A DNA stretch of 64,000 nt, taken from NCBI GenBank assembly GCA_002900995.3, contig CM035305.1, forward strand, positions 5,116,908 to 5,180,907, read 5' to 3'. This DNA comes from Ganoderma boninense (Eukaryota > Basidiomycota > Agaricomycetes > Polyporales > Polyporaceae). The position numbers were made by a program, and so were the translations under genes. The notes below the pieces were generated by a model. It was not told the origin of the DNA and made no database searches. It saw only the letters and a program-made list of their open reading frames with translations. Positions 11,213 to 21,649 of the stretch are shown in pieces (within the stretch, counting starts at the first letter, position 1; every line of letters begins with the position of its first letter).

Positions 11213-13000
11213 GATGAGCAATGACTTCGTCCCACTGGTCTCCCAGGTCGGCATCCAGGAGACAGTATCAGCCCGCCAATACCGGTTATCCGCCTTCCTC
11301 CTCGCCCCCATATGCCAGAGACCCTTTATTCGATAATGTTTCCGAATCCGCCTTTGGTCATCCCGCCGCCATGCAGTCTAAAGAGAGCGGACTCGACCTG
11401 GTGGTCTCTTTGCTGCTGTAGGAAACTCCTGGCTCAGTCTTCCCTACCGCCATTCAATCAGACCAGTGGTTCCCTGACGACGACCATGGCTCCAAGGCCT
11501 TCGCGGGATCGTCCTCCTTTCGAATTCATTACGGGCATGAACGCAAACCCTCCAGGCTCCAAGGCCCCCAGGGAGAAGTTGAAGTAGAAGCTGCCGTGGC
11601 AGAAGAGGGAGGAGGCTCTGACGGGGAACAGGGCCGTCGCGCTGAACAACCCCAATGCGAACTTTGAGTTCTGCAACAACCACACCTCCACAAGCAAGTA
11701 CAACCTTTCGACACTCTCTTTTCCAAGTTACACTTCGGTTTGTGGCGTCTCGTTCTCATCCGTTGGACTCCAGCTGAGCCTACCTGTCCAGAGCAATTCT
11801 CGAAGTACGCGAACTTATTCTTCTTGTTCGCCGCTCTCACCCAGCAGATACCCGATGTGTCACCCACCAACAAATATACCACCACTGGCCCCCTTGCTGC
11901 TGTATTACTAGCGTCCGCGTTCAAAGAGACGCAGAGAGATCTGGTGAGTCGCCCATTTGCGATCATTAAGCAGGCTTCAAAGCCGTGTAGCGGTGCAAGG
12001 AGGGCAGTGACCCCCTCGACGCTTCCCTCTTCCCATGAGTTCCAGGGTCGTGCCTACGAACTGTCGTTCTACGTCGTCAACGATTCTTGACTTTGCTCAC
12101 TGACTGTCATACCGTCATTCTAGAGCTACACGATGGCAAGAAGCGACACCAGGCCAGTAGCCCCGACGCGGCCGTGCTCGGGGCGGGTGCAGAGCTCCTT
12201 GGTTACTAGTTCCACGTATGTCCGCTTGATATCTCTCTGCGATCTAAGTCTGAACGTTTCCTGTGCAGACTCGCAAACCGAAGTCAATCTTTGTGAACGC
12301 TCACGGGCAGCCCCTGGAGAATAAGAAGTTTAACTCCACCGGCAAACGCATGTCGATCGTTGTTCGGTGTCGAGATCGCAAGACTAAGCTTTTCTTTTAA
12401 GGGCGCGGATACCGTGACAATGGAGTGTCTCAGCGAGGATCAACCATACTCTGAAGAGACACTCCTTCAGCTGACGGTGAGCCTCGAATATGTTCCAAAA
12501 GTCGCAAGAAGTTGACCTCACGGAAAGGACAACGCGACCGAGGGTCTACGGACCCTTTGCATGGCCTCACGCGCCATTCCAGAGGCGGAATGCCGTCAAT
12601 AGGTCACAATCAATGATCAGGCTGCCCCGACTATCAACGGCTTCGGCGACCCTCTGGGTAAGGCTGCAGAGCTCAAGAGAAGGACATGCTCTTGCTCGGT
12701 GCTGCTGCTATTGAAGACAGCTGCGAGAGGGTGTACCCGATACGTTCCAAACTCTACAGATGGCCGGTAACAATCGCTTGAAGGAGAGACAATAGGACGG
12801 GCCCAAAGCATGTAACTATTAGGTTTGGGTTCTTACCGGCGAAGAGCAAGAAACCGCAATCAACATCGGCATGTCCTGCGAATTGATGTCCGAATCCATG
12901 AAATTGGTGAAGTCTTCTGGTCCGGATAAACGCCATTCATCGTCATCATCCGGATCTCCATCTGGCGGGGGCCTTCATGTATGTTGGACGTCATCGGTGT
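11213..13000 (+). pseudogene. Drs2-type P4-ATPase (phospholipid flippase) pseudogene, internally deleted and truncated
   Basis: Fragments occur in the order of a fungal Drs2-type aminophospholipid flippase: a Ser/Pro-rich start (11213-11420), ALNNPNANFEFCNNHTSTSK (about 11640-11695), QFSKYANLFFLFAALTQQIP and ASAFKETQRDL (11800-11940), ASSPDAAVLGAGAELLGY (about 12150-12205), FNSTGKRMSIVVR (12330), KGADTVTMECLSEDQPYSEE (12400-12460), NATEGLRTLCMASRAIPEAE (12525-12590), AAIEDS (12710) and ETAINIGMSCELMSES (12850-12900). The enzyme needs about 1300 residues; the DKTGT region and the whole C-terminal half are missing. A TAG at 12207-12209 replaces a Gln after LGY, and several fragments are in different frames. 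Some old introns, for example after 12215, still have good splice sites. This is a dead gene copy and no working flippase is encoded here. Confidence 0.85.
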
Positions 13001-13668
13001 CCGCATCCATTCCCATTCGCGTCTACTGCAGTCTCTTCCTGCGGGCCTCTGTCGTCTCATCGTGTCTGCATCCCCTGTCTTATAGCCTCCGGCCTGCTCT
13101 GTTGTTGTCTCTTTCGTCCTCGACATTGATAGTGGTATCCCTCTCGCACGTTTACATTGCTTGCGCCTGGGCCTTACTCGCGTATTGGCTCATACTGTTA
13201 CTTTATTCGCTAGCGTTCCTCTCGTCTCGTCTGTCTCGTCTTGCATGCTATTCCCGCATATACATGCACCATTTCTGAGTAATTGGTATACCTTTCCTGC
13301 GTTCTTCTTCATGAACTTCAACCAGCATGTTCAAGGCTGTCGGAGGGTATCCGGACTGGAGTTGAACGATAACAACGTTAACATGGGTACGTGCAATCTT
13401 CGCTTAGTCTCTTTCTCGCCCACCACGCTTTGATACACTTTTAACGTGTACGACTGGACGCACCTCACATTCCGGCTCCATGGTCATGTCATTGGTTTGT
13501 GCCCGTCTTCTTGACTTGTCTATGAGTTTGTCGCCATCGCGGCGAACCTTTTCACCTTCATGATGACATCACGACGCCGACGTTCCCAGCGACCACTGAT
13601 CTAAATTTACGTCCCCAACAGGACCCGTGGGGTACCACTAGCGCGAGCTGCTGGCGTTCCAGACCCAG
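13001..13668. other. No supported gene
   Basis: Region between the flippase relic and the 3' end of the sirtuin gene. Pyrimidine-rich tracts at 13030-13250. A short stretch at 13380-13480 resembles 23910-24005 (GTACGTGC, then TTCC..GGCT..CCATGG..), but no frame could be defined. Confidence 0.35.
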
Positions 13669-15270
13669 TTATGCTAAACCGTCCAACCCCTCGTCCTCCC
13701 TCTTCCGCTTGCGATCCTTCACCGACCCCCTCACTTGCTCCTCATTTTCCAGCTTGTCGTGTACCATCCTCGCAAACACTTGCGCATCTCCCTGGACCCA
13801 CGCATCAAAAACACCCTCCCACTCCCTCGTCGGCACCGGAAATTCTAGGTTCACATAGACTGTTCGTACAAGCCGCTCCTGGGTACTCTTCAGACGTCGA
13901 TGCCCGGATAGCGGGGAAGCCATCGTTGACTTGTCTGCAGGCTTGTTTGGGGACGCATTCATGCCGACACGCAGAGATTGAACGGCCTTTGAAAACTCAC
14001 GCACGATACGCTTCGTTCCCGGAACGCGAAGGCTAGTCCCCACGACTAGGAGGAGGTCCGCTCTGCCCTTCAGGTCCTTCCTGACAACGTCGCCTACCTC
14101 TTCTCCATTCCTGTGTTCCTCGTTGTAGAGTGCGATACTCGGGCGGAGTCTTCCGACCCCACGGCATCGCTTCCCTACCAGTCTCCGGATTTCTTCTAGA
14201 TCCATACATTGGGGGCATGGAGGAGGCGATCCAGAGACCAAAGAGTCGATGTATTCGTGCAGAGGGTACGATTCCGCACACGCCATACAGTGCATCAGCT
14301 GGAGGGTACCATGAAGAGGTATACACTTGGGGGCCCCCACCGTCGGCGACCCCACCAGTGCGGGTAGAAGTTGTCTCGCCGTAGACTCGTGAGATCTGCC
14401 CGTATCCGCTGAGAGGATCTCAACCAGATGTGTACCAGCTGCCGGAGGAGGATTCCCTTGGCCAGATCGAAGGTTTGACCACTTGGAATCAGGCCCGGGG
14501 ACGCCAAACGTAAGGCCTGACTTCTCCTCGAGCGCATCGACGTTTTGAGTGTATACCCGCAGGAGACGACGACGGTCATCGAGGACACGGAGGAACCGGT
14601 GGAATGGTGTAGGTTCAGCTGTCTCTGAAAGCTGTGATAATCTCCCAATCATCTGGCAAAAAAGCGATGTCGTGTCTCCAGACTATACGGGGTAGGTAAG
14701 TAACCGTTGTTCAGCATATGATGAGGTAGATAGGTGACAAATAGAATGGCGACTCCGTCGGGGATCCAAATGAATCCGGGCATACTCCAAAACTATCAAA
14801 GGTCTCTCTCCCGAAAGCACCGATGACGGCACTAAGCGGAGGATGTGCGCTGCTATGCTGAAGAGGCCGAACGAATCCTCATGCTCCCCATTCTAATTGA
14901 CATAATACGAAAACGACTCACATTGAAGACTGACGCATCAAATAGGTCCTTGCCAGAGGTAAGTGTTGGATGTTTCTTCTTTAAGGACTGAAAGAGTCCT
15001 TCCGATGACCTGAAGTCGGGGATCCCGGCTTGGACAGAGATACCCGCGCCTAGAATCATTGCAAGCATTTCGCATGGCCGATGTGAGAATGACTCTTGAA
15101 AATGTAATGGAAATTCGTTGTTGCTCACCACAGACTACAACAACGCGACGAGCCGTGACGATGGTCTTAACGACCCGTTTGATATGTTCCATTGGGTCGG
15201 GCGAGGGCACCAGAAATGCTGGGGATGATGGAAAAGACTCAGCTGCATCCAGTGGTAGAAATGCTGTCAT
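13669..15270 (-). CDS. Sir2-family NAD-dependent deacetylase, Hst3/Hst4-like (427 aa)
   Basis: Three exons fit in phase: 15270-15129, 15049-14922 and 14682-13669. Conserved sirtuin features are complete: GAGISVQAGIPDFRS (NAD site), TQNVDALE, the catalytic His in IPLHGTLQLMHC, a zinc site of two CxxC pairs (CMAC..CPQC), and GTSLRVPG. Class and insert pattern match fungal Hst3/Hst4 enzymes, nuclear deacetylases known in yeasts for removing acetyl from histone H3 Lys56. The C-terminus is basic (KDRKRKRE), in keeping with nuclear location. The second intron is about 239 bp, much longer than others in the window, but joining VFN to SGDTTSLFCQ restores the expected core. The gene is intact although conserved-type genes on both sides are pseudogenes. 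Expression is unknown. Confidence 0.93.
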
Positions 15271-16495
15271 CGTGCCGACTAAGGGGAAAGAGGTCGAGGC
15301 GAGGGAGGGCTTTAGAAGAAGGAGTTGAGGGGAATTCTGGGAGGGGACTTGTCGCGGTGGCCCGCCGGTCAGATGGACAGTGCCCCTCTGCATCATTCGT
15401 TTATTATCCGGGATTGTTCGGATTCCTGTATGCCGCCGTCATAGGTGTTTCCCCTCCGGGTGCTGCCAAGCGATGCCAGCTCATTGGAAAGGACATAGAT
15501 ATGGCAGGTGGGTATCTCGTTCTCCCAAAAAGCTCAGAGGATCTAGGCACAGATGCGGGCGCAAAGATCGTTCCACGCCGTACGCGTCATAAAACCAATC
15601 TAACTCACATTCGACAACCCTCACGCTGTTCCGACCACCTTTCGGACATGGTCTCCCTGGCACGATCGGCTGGGATATCGAGGCGAGCAATAGAGGAAGG
15701 ACGGCTCATACACTGGAGCTTACCTTGCCGCCCCGACGATCTCTGGCGTGTTCGGACTCGAGTATCCCTGGGCAGGAAGACGTATGGGCTGCAGCTCTTT
15801 CCCTGTCGGCGGTCTAAAGCCGACTCAAGCTCCTCCAAGTCGGCACTCTGCCTGCTCTCCCGATCGGCAACCCCGCTATATTCCGCGAACCATTCTCTGC
15901 CCAAAGTGGCAACTGAAAAACTTGAGCGGCGACCCCGCAGCCCCAGATCACAGTTGGGACACTTACCACGAATGACAATCATGCAGGGCGCTGAGCTGCG
16001 GGCGATATTCCAGGCGGACAGTTGCCGCAAATGGAAACCAAGCAGCCTGAGATCGCCGAGCTTCTTTGGATGTTTCAAGTCGGACAGTCACCGGGTCAAG
16101 CAGGGGGACGACCTATACGCGGTGTCCCAAATCAGACAGTTGCTACCAATACTAGAAATCGCACCAAGACCGCTGAGCTGCGCCCAGAAATCCCCTGTGT
16201 GAATATGGGCGAGGGGCAACGCGAGCCTCCCCGGAGTCCACCGCGGCGACTGTTAGAAATATCAAACTTGCCATAACGAGACCTTGACGCCTTTTCCTTC
16301 CGTTTATTCCTTTTTGAAATTGGTACTGGCACGGCCCGACCATCGCCAGCCTTCCAGCGATTTAGGCCCAAGAATTGGCGGCATCGTTTCAGCAATACCC
16401 TACTGCCCCTCCGATGTCAGAACATAGCGAGAAGCAACTCGGGATGGTCTCTTCAGCCCCTCTGGGGGACAAATCCAGCCCTGCAAACGTTAAAG
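15271..16495. other. No supported gene upstream of the sirtuin
   Basis: Contains the sirtuin promoter. Long open frames exist on both strands (for example plus 15192-16202 and minus 15605-16078), but neither has a recognisable domain or gene-like composition. They are treated as chance frames in GC-rich DNA. Confidence 0.35.
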
Positions 16496-16981
16496 GTGTG
16501 GCCGACGCTGTCTTGCCAGTGCACCGCTCCGACGACTCCTCCGCTCACTGCACCTTGATCCAGTGAAGCGCAAACGTTCAGACTCTGCTGGCGATGAGCA
16601 GACGCGTAGCACGCAACAAGGTCGGAGTAGCTGACAGTTACTTTCAAAGTGGTCTTCGACTGATGTGTCATTCTTTTAGAGGAAAACCTCCAGCTGCCGC
16701 CCGAGAAACGGGCGAAAGGTCAGTTCCTCAAAACACTGGTTCCTACGCGATTTACTCAGCTTTATCATCGTGCAGCGGACGTGGTTGCCGCCGACGTCGT
16801 CCCATCGGGAGAGACCTATGAGGATAATTTCACGTTACTTCTTCAGCTGAATAGGCTGAACGGTGGTTTGACTTGGGAGGAAGTGTCAAAGATCTTGTGT
16901 CGCTGCCGTTCCTGCGGGAAGATATTCATGAAGCACGTCTTCTACACGTACCATTCACACCAATGTCCTTCGTCGCAGTAA
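16496..16981 (+). CDS. Candidate gene fragment with C-terminal Cys/His cluster
   Basis: Three short blocks join by consensus introns: LDPVKRKRSDSAGDEQ (to about 16622), ENLQLPPEKRAK (about 16680-16718) and a last exon from about 16776 to the TAA at 16981. The last exon encodes VVPSGETYEDNF, an LTWEEVSKIL helix and a terminal CRSC..H..H..C cluster that could bind zinc. The first block has a stop just upstream in frame (16491) and no ATG, so either the first exon was missed or the gene is truncated. I do not recognise the family. It may be another relic within the decayed block. Confidence 0.3.
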
Positions 16982-18299
16982 ATTTCGTCTCTATGATTCA
17001 ACATGTGTCACCCTTGAATGTAGCTTTCGTAGAACCAGCCGAGGTCGTCGCTGATAGCTCTACAACCTTCCCACTGGCAGGCGCTCGGGAGACCAATAGA
17101 AGTGCAGATCGTCTACCATCCGTTGACGATGTATGACCATAGGACTGGCGGATTAGGACAGGGTTAGAAGTGTGTATGCAAGATAAAAATGATTTAGAAA
17201 TGGTATGTCTCAGGTTTGGGCGCGACAGTGAAGGAGGGAGGACATGAGTGTGGACATGTTCCAGGGCATAACAGGGCGAGAGATAGGTAGATACTACGTG
17301 AAACGGGAGTCTGATAAACGCATGAGGGCAGACATTCACCTATCATGACAACATTTCACCTCCTTTCCGCATCTGCACCCTTCTCCACGACCACTATCTG
17401 AGTTATCCTCACCCTGAATCTCTTACTGCGATTAGAAACGTGTTGGGAACTCCGCAGTCGTCTCTCTGAGTGGTATGAACGGCTCATAAGGGAGGTCCGG
17501 GGTAGGCGGGGGGGATCGACGAGTAAGTGGAACGGCAGAACAGGTCTCATGAAGTCTTGCATGAAGTCGATATGATTAGAGGAACTCGTTTCGGAGTTAC
17601 ATAAGCGCTGTGGATTTTCAACTTCTTCCCACACTGCTCCGCCCTATTCTCCGCAGCTTGTCCAACTCGAACGAACTCGAACTCAAGCCTTCGCAGTGTA
17701 TCAATCGCTTCCTTCGATATCCTGGTGCATTAACTCTGTCTACGTCTCCGTCACTTCTTCTGTTTCTGGTTTCACCCTGTCGACTTGGACTTGGACTCCG
17801 TCATCAGCTCGAACAACAATGAATCTCCATGCAGTCTTCTGTTCCTTTCGCCACCACACCATTCCCTCACGGAGATCCGCTTTGCACCTGGCATCTCAAG
17901 TTTCATCCCATCTATGTGCGTCTTTCTCCCTTGCGAAAAGGAAATAATCAAGGCACTCACCTCCCTCCCGTCTGCGACCACGTATGACTCACAGCTACCT
18001 GCAACCAACGTCATTAGGAAAACCCTCTCCAGGAGTCCCGGAGCGTAAATATTCAGGAGAAGGCCGTCGGTAAGTGGATGCTCTCATCATCACGGCCCTC
18101 AAGTTCTTCATATCGTCCTGCTCCTTGCGGTATGTCCCAAAGACTGCCGGTTCTCAGGTACAAAGATGCGTACATATAACTCAGATGCTGCAGTCAAAAC
18201 AGTGCACCAAAATTAGCGTCTTCAGGACATCCCAACCATCTGCACTGTATGTACCTCCAAAGCCTTCCCCCGCTCGCCGAACACGCTGCCGTTAATCAC
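16982..18299. other. No supported gene
   Basis: Only short frames. It may contain degenerate 5' sequence of the cyclin relic that follows, but I could not align any of it to a cyclin N-terminus. Confidence 0.3.
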
Positions 18300-19090
18300 G
18301 ACTGTGGTTGCCCGTGAAACAGGCAACTCGCCAGACTCCTTCGCCGCCAGGAAGCGGATGTGGGCTATACTCTCAGGCATCCAACGGCTCCGCCGGAAGC
18401 AACCTAATCCCGATCGAGGGATTCGTCTATTAAGTCCTCCGCCGGTCCCAGGTCTCGGCCGGAGTGCTTTAAACTGCCTTGTGCTACCTTGAAGCCGTTC
18501 CAGTCAATGGTTCCGGAACTACTCCGAATGGAGAAGACGCGGTCAACGCTGAATGTACGGAAGCGCCAGAGCCGCGGACCGCTCAAGGCGTCTTCGAGAT
18601 TGAAGTCCTCATCCGACTCCACCAACCCTTCCGACCAAGCCGCTGGCGGGACAATCCAGACGATACGCATTACTCTCCTCATGCTAGTAGGCAATATTGA
18701 TGTCGAAGTCCCTGGACGGCGGCAGCAAGTCACACCTACGCTAGGACGCGTCCTCCCTCCCCTCCCTGCTCTCCCCTCTCCCCTCTGTTGTCCGCACAGG
18801 ACGTTCTTTGCTTGCCTCATTCTCACGTCCAAGTTCATGCAGGATCGGTCTTACTCCAACCGGGTCTGGGCGAAAGTGGCTGGCCTCTCTTCGCGAAATT
18901 GGTCGTTGCGAGCTTACTGTCGGCGACGTGTTGAAGTGGCGCCCCTGGGTTGACAAGTTTCTCGTGTCGTCGACGTTGATATCCGACATGAGCAGTGGAA
19001 GGACGATTACGCGGAGCAGGAGCGATGGTAACGTCGTTTTCGCGTTGACTCGATCAGGTTCTTGTACCACTCCTTCTTCAGCGGCGTAGG
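18300..19090 (+). pseudogene. Pcl/Pas1-type cyclin pseudogene
   Basis: Cyclin-box pieces are in the right order but in different frames: TALCYLEA (about 18473-18496), MVPELLRMEKT (about 18507-18540), a Pro-rich spacer ending LPALPSPLCCPHRTFF, then LILTSKFMQDRSYSNRVWAK (about 18820-18880), REIGRCELTVGDVLKWRPWV (about 18893-18950) and a tail TRSRSDGNVVFALTRS (about 19010-19060). This matches fungal cyclins that partner Pho85-type kinases. Damage includes a TAA at 18470-18472 where a Gln is expected, a second TAA in that frame at 18431, a frameshift after CYLEA (about 18497), and a +1-type shift at about 18888-18893 between AKVAGLS and REIGRC. Four lesions cannot be explained by introns, so the copy is dead. 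Confidence 0.78.
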
Positions 19091-21649
19091 CAGCCCCTCC
19101 AGCTGTGACTGCTGACACTTCATCTGCCATCTCCTTCCTCAATCTTCCGCCTTCAGTTGGACGCGTGGTATGTCATTGTTACCTAGCGCGACTGTACTAG
19201 CTACTGGGCCCGAGCGCAGTACCATTTTTGTGGACCCTTTCTTCGTTCCGACCTCCGATGGCGCCGGGTATGACTATAAGGGTCAGGAGACATCTAGATT
19301 GAGCTACGACTCCATCCTAGACGAATGTTGAGCGTCGAGGGAGGCGTTCTCGTACTCCCCCATGTCGTCTACCTCGTCGCCGTGGGATAGTTTCGAGGAT
19401 ATAGTCTTCCCCCTCTACACACCATACCTCGTACTCTGTTCGCATACATCTCAAGTTTTACGGGCCCCCTTGGCTACAGCAGCTCGCGCACACGCGGTGT
19501 CAGTTATCTTTCTTAGATCCTTAGCTTGCGGGGGTGCAACCGGCGGCGGGTCACCCCGCCACAGTGCCTTTTTAAAGGACGGAGGACTTGGACGAGATGC
19601 GACAAAAGCTTCGCTAGGTATAAGTTGCCACTCCCGCCGTGGGCGGAAGTACGATGCGAGCCAGTCCTACAGATGGGGGAATCCGAGAGCGACCCACAAT
19701 CCGACTAGGCCCGACGCGATCTCCATGGAGGGAAGAGTTGGGTGCAACTCTTCCCGAGCGCTAGGGCACGGTGGTCTAAGTGCGTATGTACTAGGCGCGA
19801 GGCGGAACGAGGAAGAGACATTCGGAACGAGGCGCAGGTTTGCCCGACCTTCCACATTCACCCTCATGCTTGATTAAACTCCGCCATCACCCCTCTAATT
19901 GCAACAGCTGGAGTGAGGGTGCCCGTCCCGCGCCCTGCGGGAAAGAGGCGAAGGCAAGAGCAGGCGGGTATGTACTCGATCGTTCAATGTATGGACCCGC
20001 CGTTGGGCTCATTGATCTGGACTGATCGATGAGCCCGTCCGCGTCGCGTAGGTGGATGGCGCCTTTCGTTTTGTCGATGGCTCCTTTAAATAATACTTGC
20101 AGTCTCCAAGTTCCTAGTACGGAGTCATACGCGCAGACGGACGGATCCACTGCGGCCTCGACGCCGAACATTGAACCTCTAGACGGGAAGTCACGTGGTC
20201 CAGCCACGTGGCGGACGTTGAACTCCTGTGACCCAAACTTCTGCTCCCTTCCTCGCTGTGATAGCGCCTCCCTTGTCCCACCGTGTATATCTGTCTAGAG
20301 CCATTCGCGGTAAACAACAGTCCGTCGCAAGGCCCGTGGGTTAGATGGTCAGTTATAGCGCCCTTTTCGACTATCTAGTACATGCTGAGCCTCTCTAGTA
20401 TTCGTCTGCCTCGGTACTCCGCGTGGCCAGCGCGCACAGGAGTCGTGCTTCGACCTCCGCGTGCCGGGGTCCTGTTTCTAGACGGGACCGTTCTAGATTC
20501 ACCTCTAGTCAAAGCGAAGCGCGGTGAGTGTCTTCCTTGCTTTTACGTCTTGAGGAACTGCTCCTTGTCTAAGGGCTTGTGATCCTTGGGCGACATACGA
20601 TCCCACGGATAATCGGTCTGGGATTCCCTCTTTCGTCGAGTGTTTTATCACCCTGCCCTGTGTCATTTTCGTCCCATTTGAGTCTACAGCATGCCGTGCC
20701 AGGGCGGACTCAATCGCGGCGGCCACATGGCTCTGCATTTAGTATTTTTGCACAGCCACATACTTAACATCGCGTGGGACTATGTGGACAGAAATCACAA
20801 TAGGTTTGCGTTCTCGCCTGGTGCTGCCTGGAAAGTTGCCGTGGGAGAATGCTCCTTTGTCATAAATTTGAACTTACGAGATCTCGGGGCCCCTTTTGGC
20901 CGACGCGTAATGTGAGTCAGGAAGGTTCCACTTCTGGAATCAACCCATCTCTTCGGATCGCCAGTCGTAGCGCACAGCACCCTCTACGCTGCTGTCTTAC
21001 TATATTTGGTCGTGGGTGTGGCAGCTGGTCACGATGTCACAAGGGGCCTTCCGAGAGCATTCACCAATATCCTCGGTAAGGTGGCCCTGAATGATCGATC
21101 TATCTATTCGAGATTGAGGACCCCGAGTCCAACCTTCCAATCGCGGAAGGCATGCCCACCTCGCGAGGTCTCCGCGACGCGGGCATTTCGACCGCTGGTT
21201 TTCCTAGGTTACCATAAAGGCCCTGGTGGCCGATTACGGAAAGTCACATTTGAAATAGCGTCCCGGCCATGATTCGTAGCATGTCAAAGAGAACTGGATC
21301 TCATATTCTGCTCAGCTGGATGCGACCGGCCCTCTGTCCTGACAGGAATGGGGCAGAAGATGGAGAAATACGTGCAAGAAGACGCCCTGCCATCACCGAG
21401 ACCACCCTGTGGCCATTATGTCCATGAGAAATCCGACCTTTTGACGACCTCTAGCAACCCAAATACGGTGCGGGCAGACTACCCGGCATTGCCGACGACG
21501 CAATGTTTCCATTATCTCGCCGGGAACCCGGACCCTCTGTCGACCTTCAGCACTCGCAAAGGATGCCACGAACTCGAGGCCTTTTACGTCTCTCGCGTTG
21601 TTGCGACGTGGGCAACTGCCCGCGAGAGCGAAATAAAGACTCGGAGTAG
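19091..21649. other. 2.5-kb stretch without supported genes
   Basis: Frames are short, lack domains and overlap on both strands. A hydrophobic run around 20985-21060 (AVLLYLVVGVAAGHDV) hints at a membrane-protein fragment but has no supporting exons. Confidence 0.35.

Noticed and set aside
15192..16202. 336-codon plus-strand frame upstream of the sirtuin
   Set aside because: Overlaps the first sirtuin exon region, no ATG-supported domain, Arg/Ser-rich; relatives could not be recognised.
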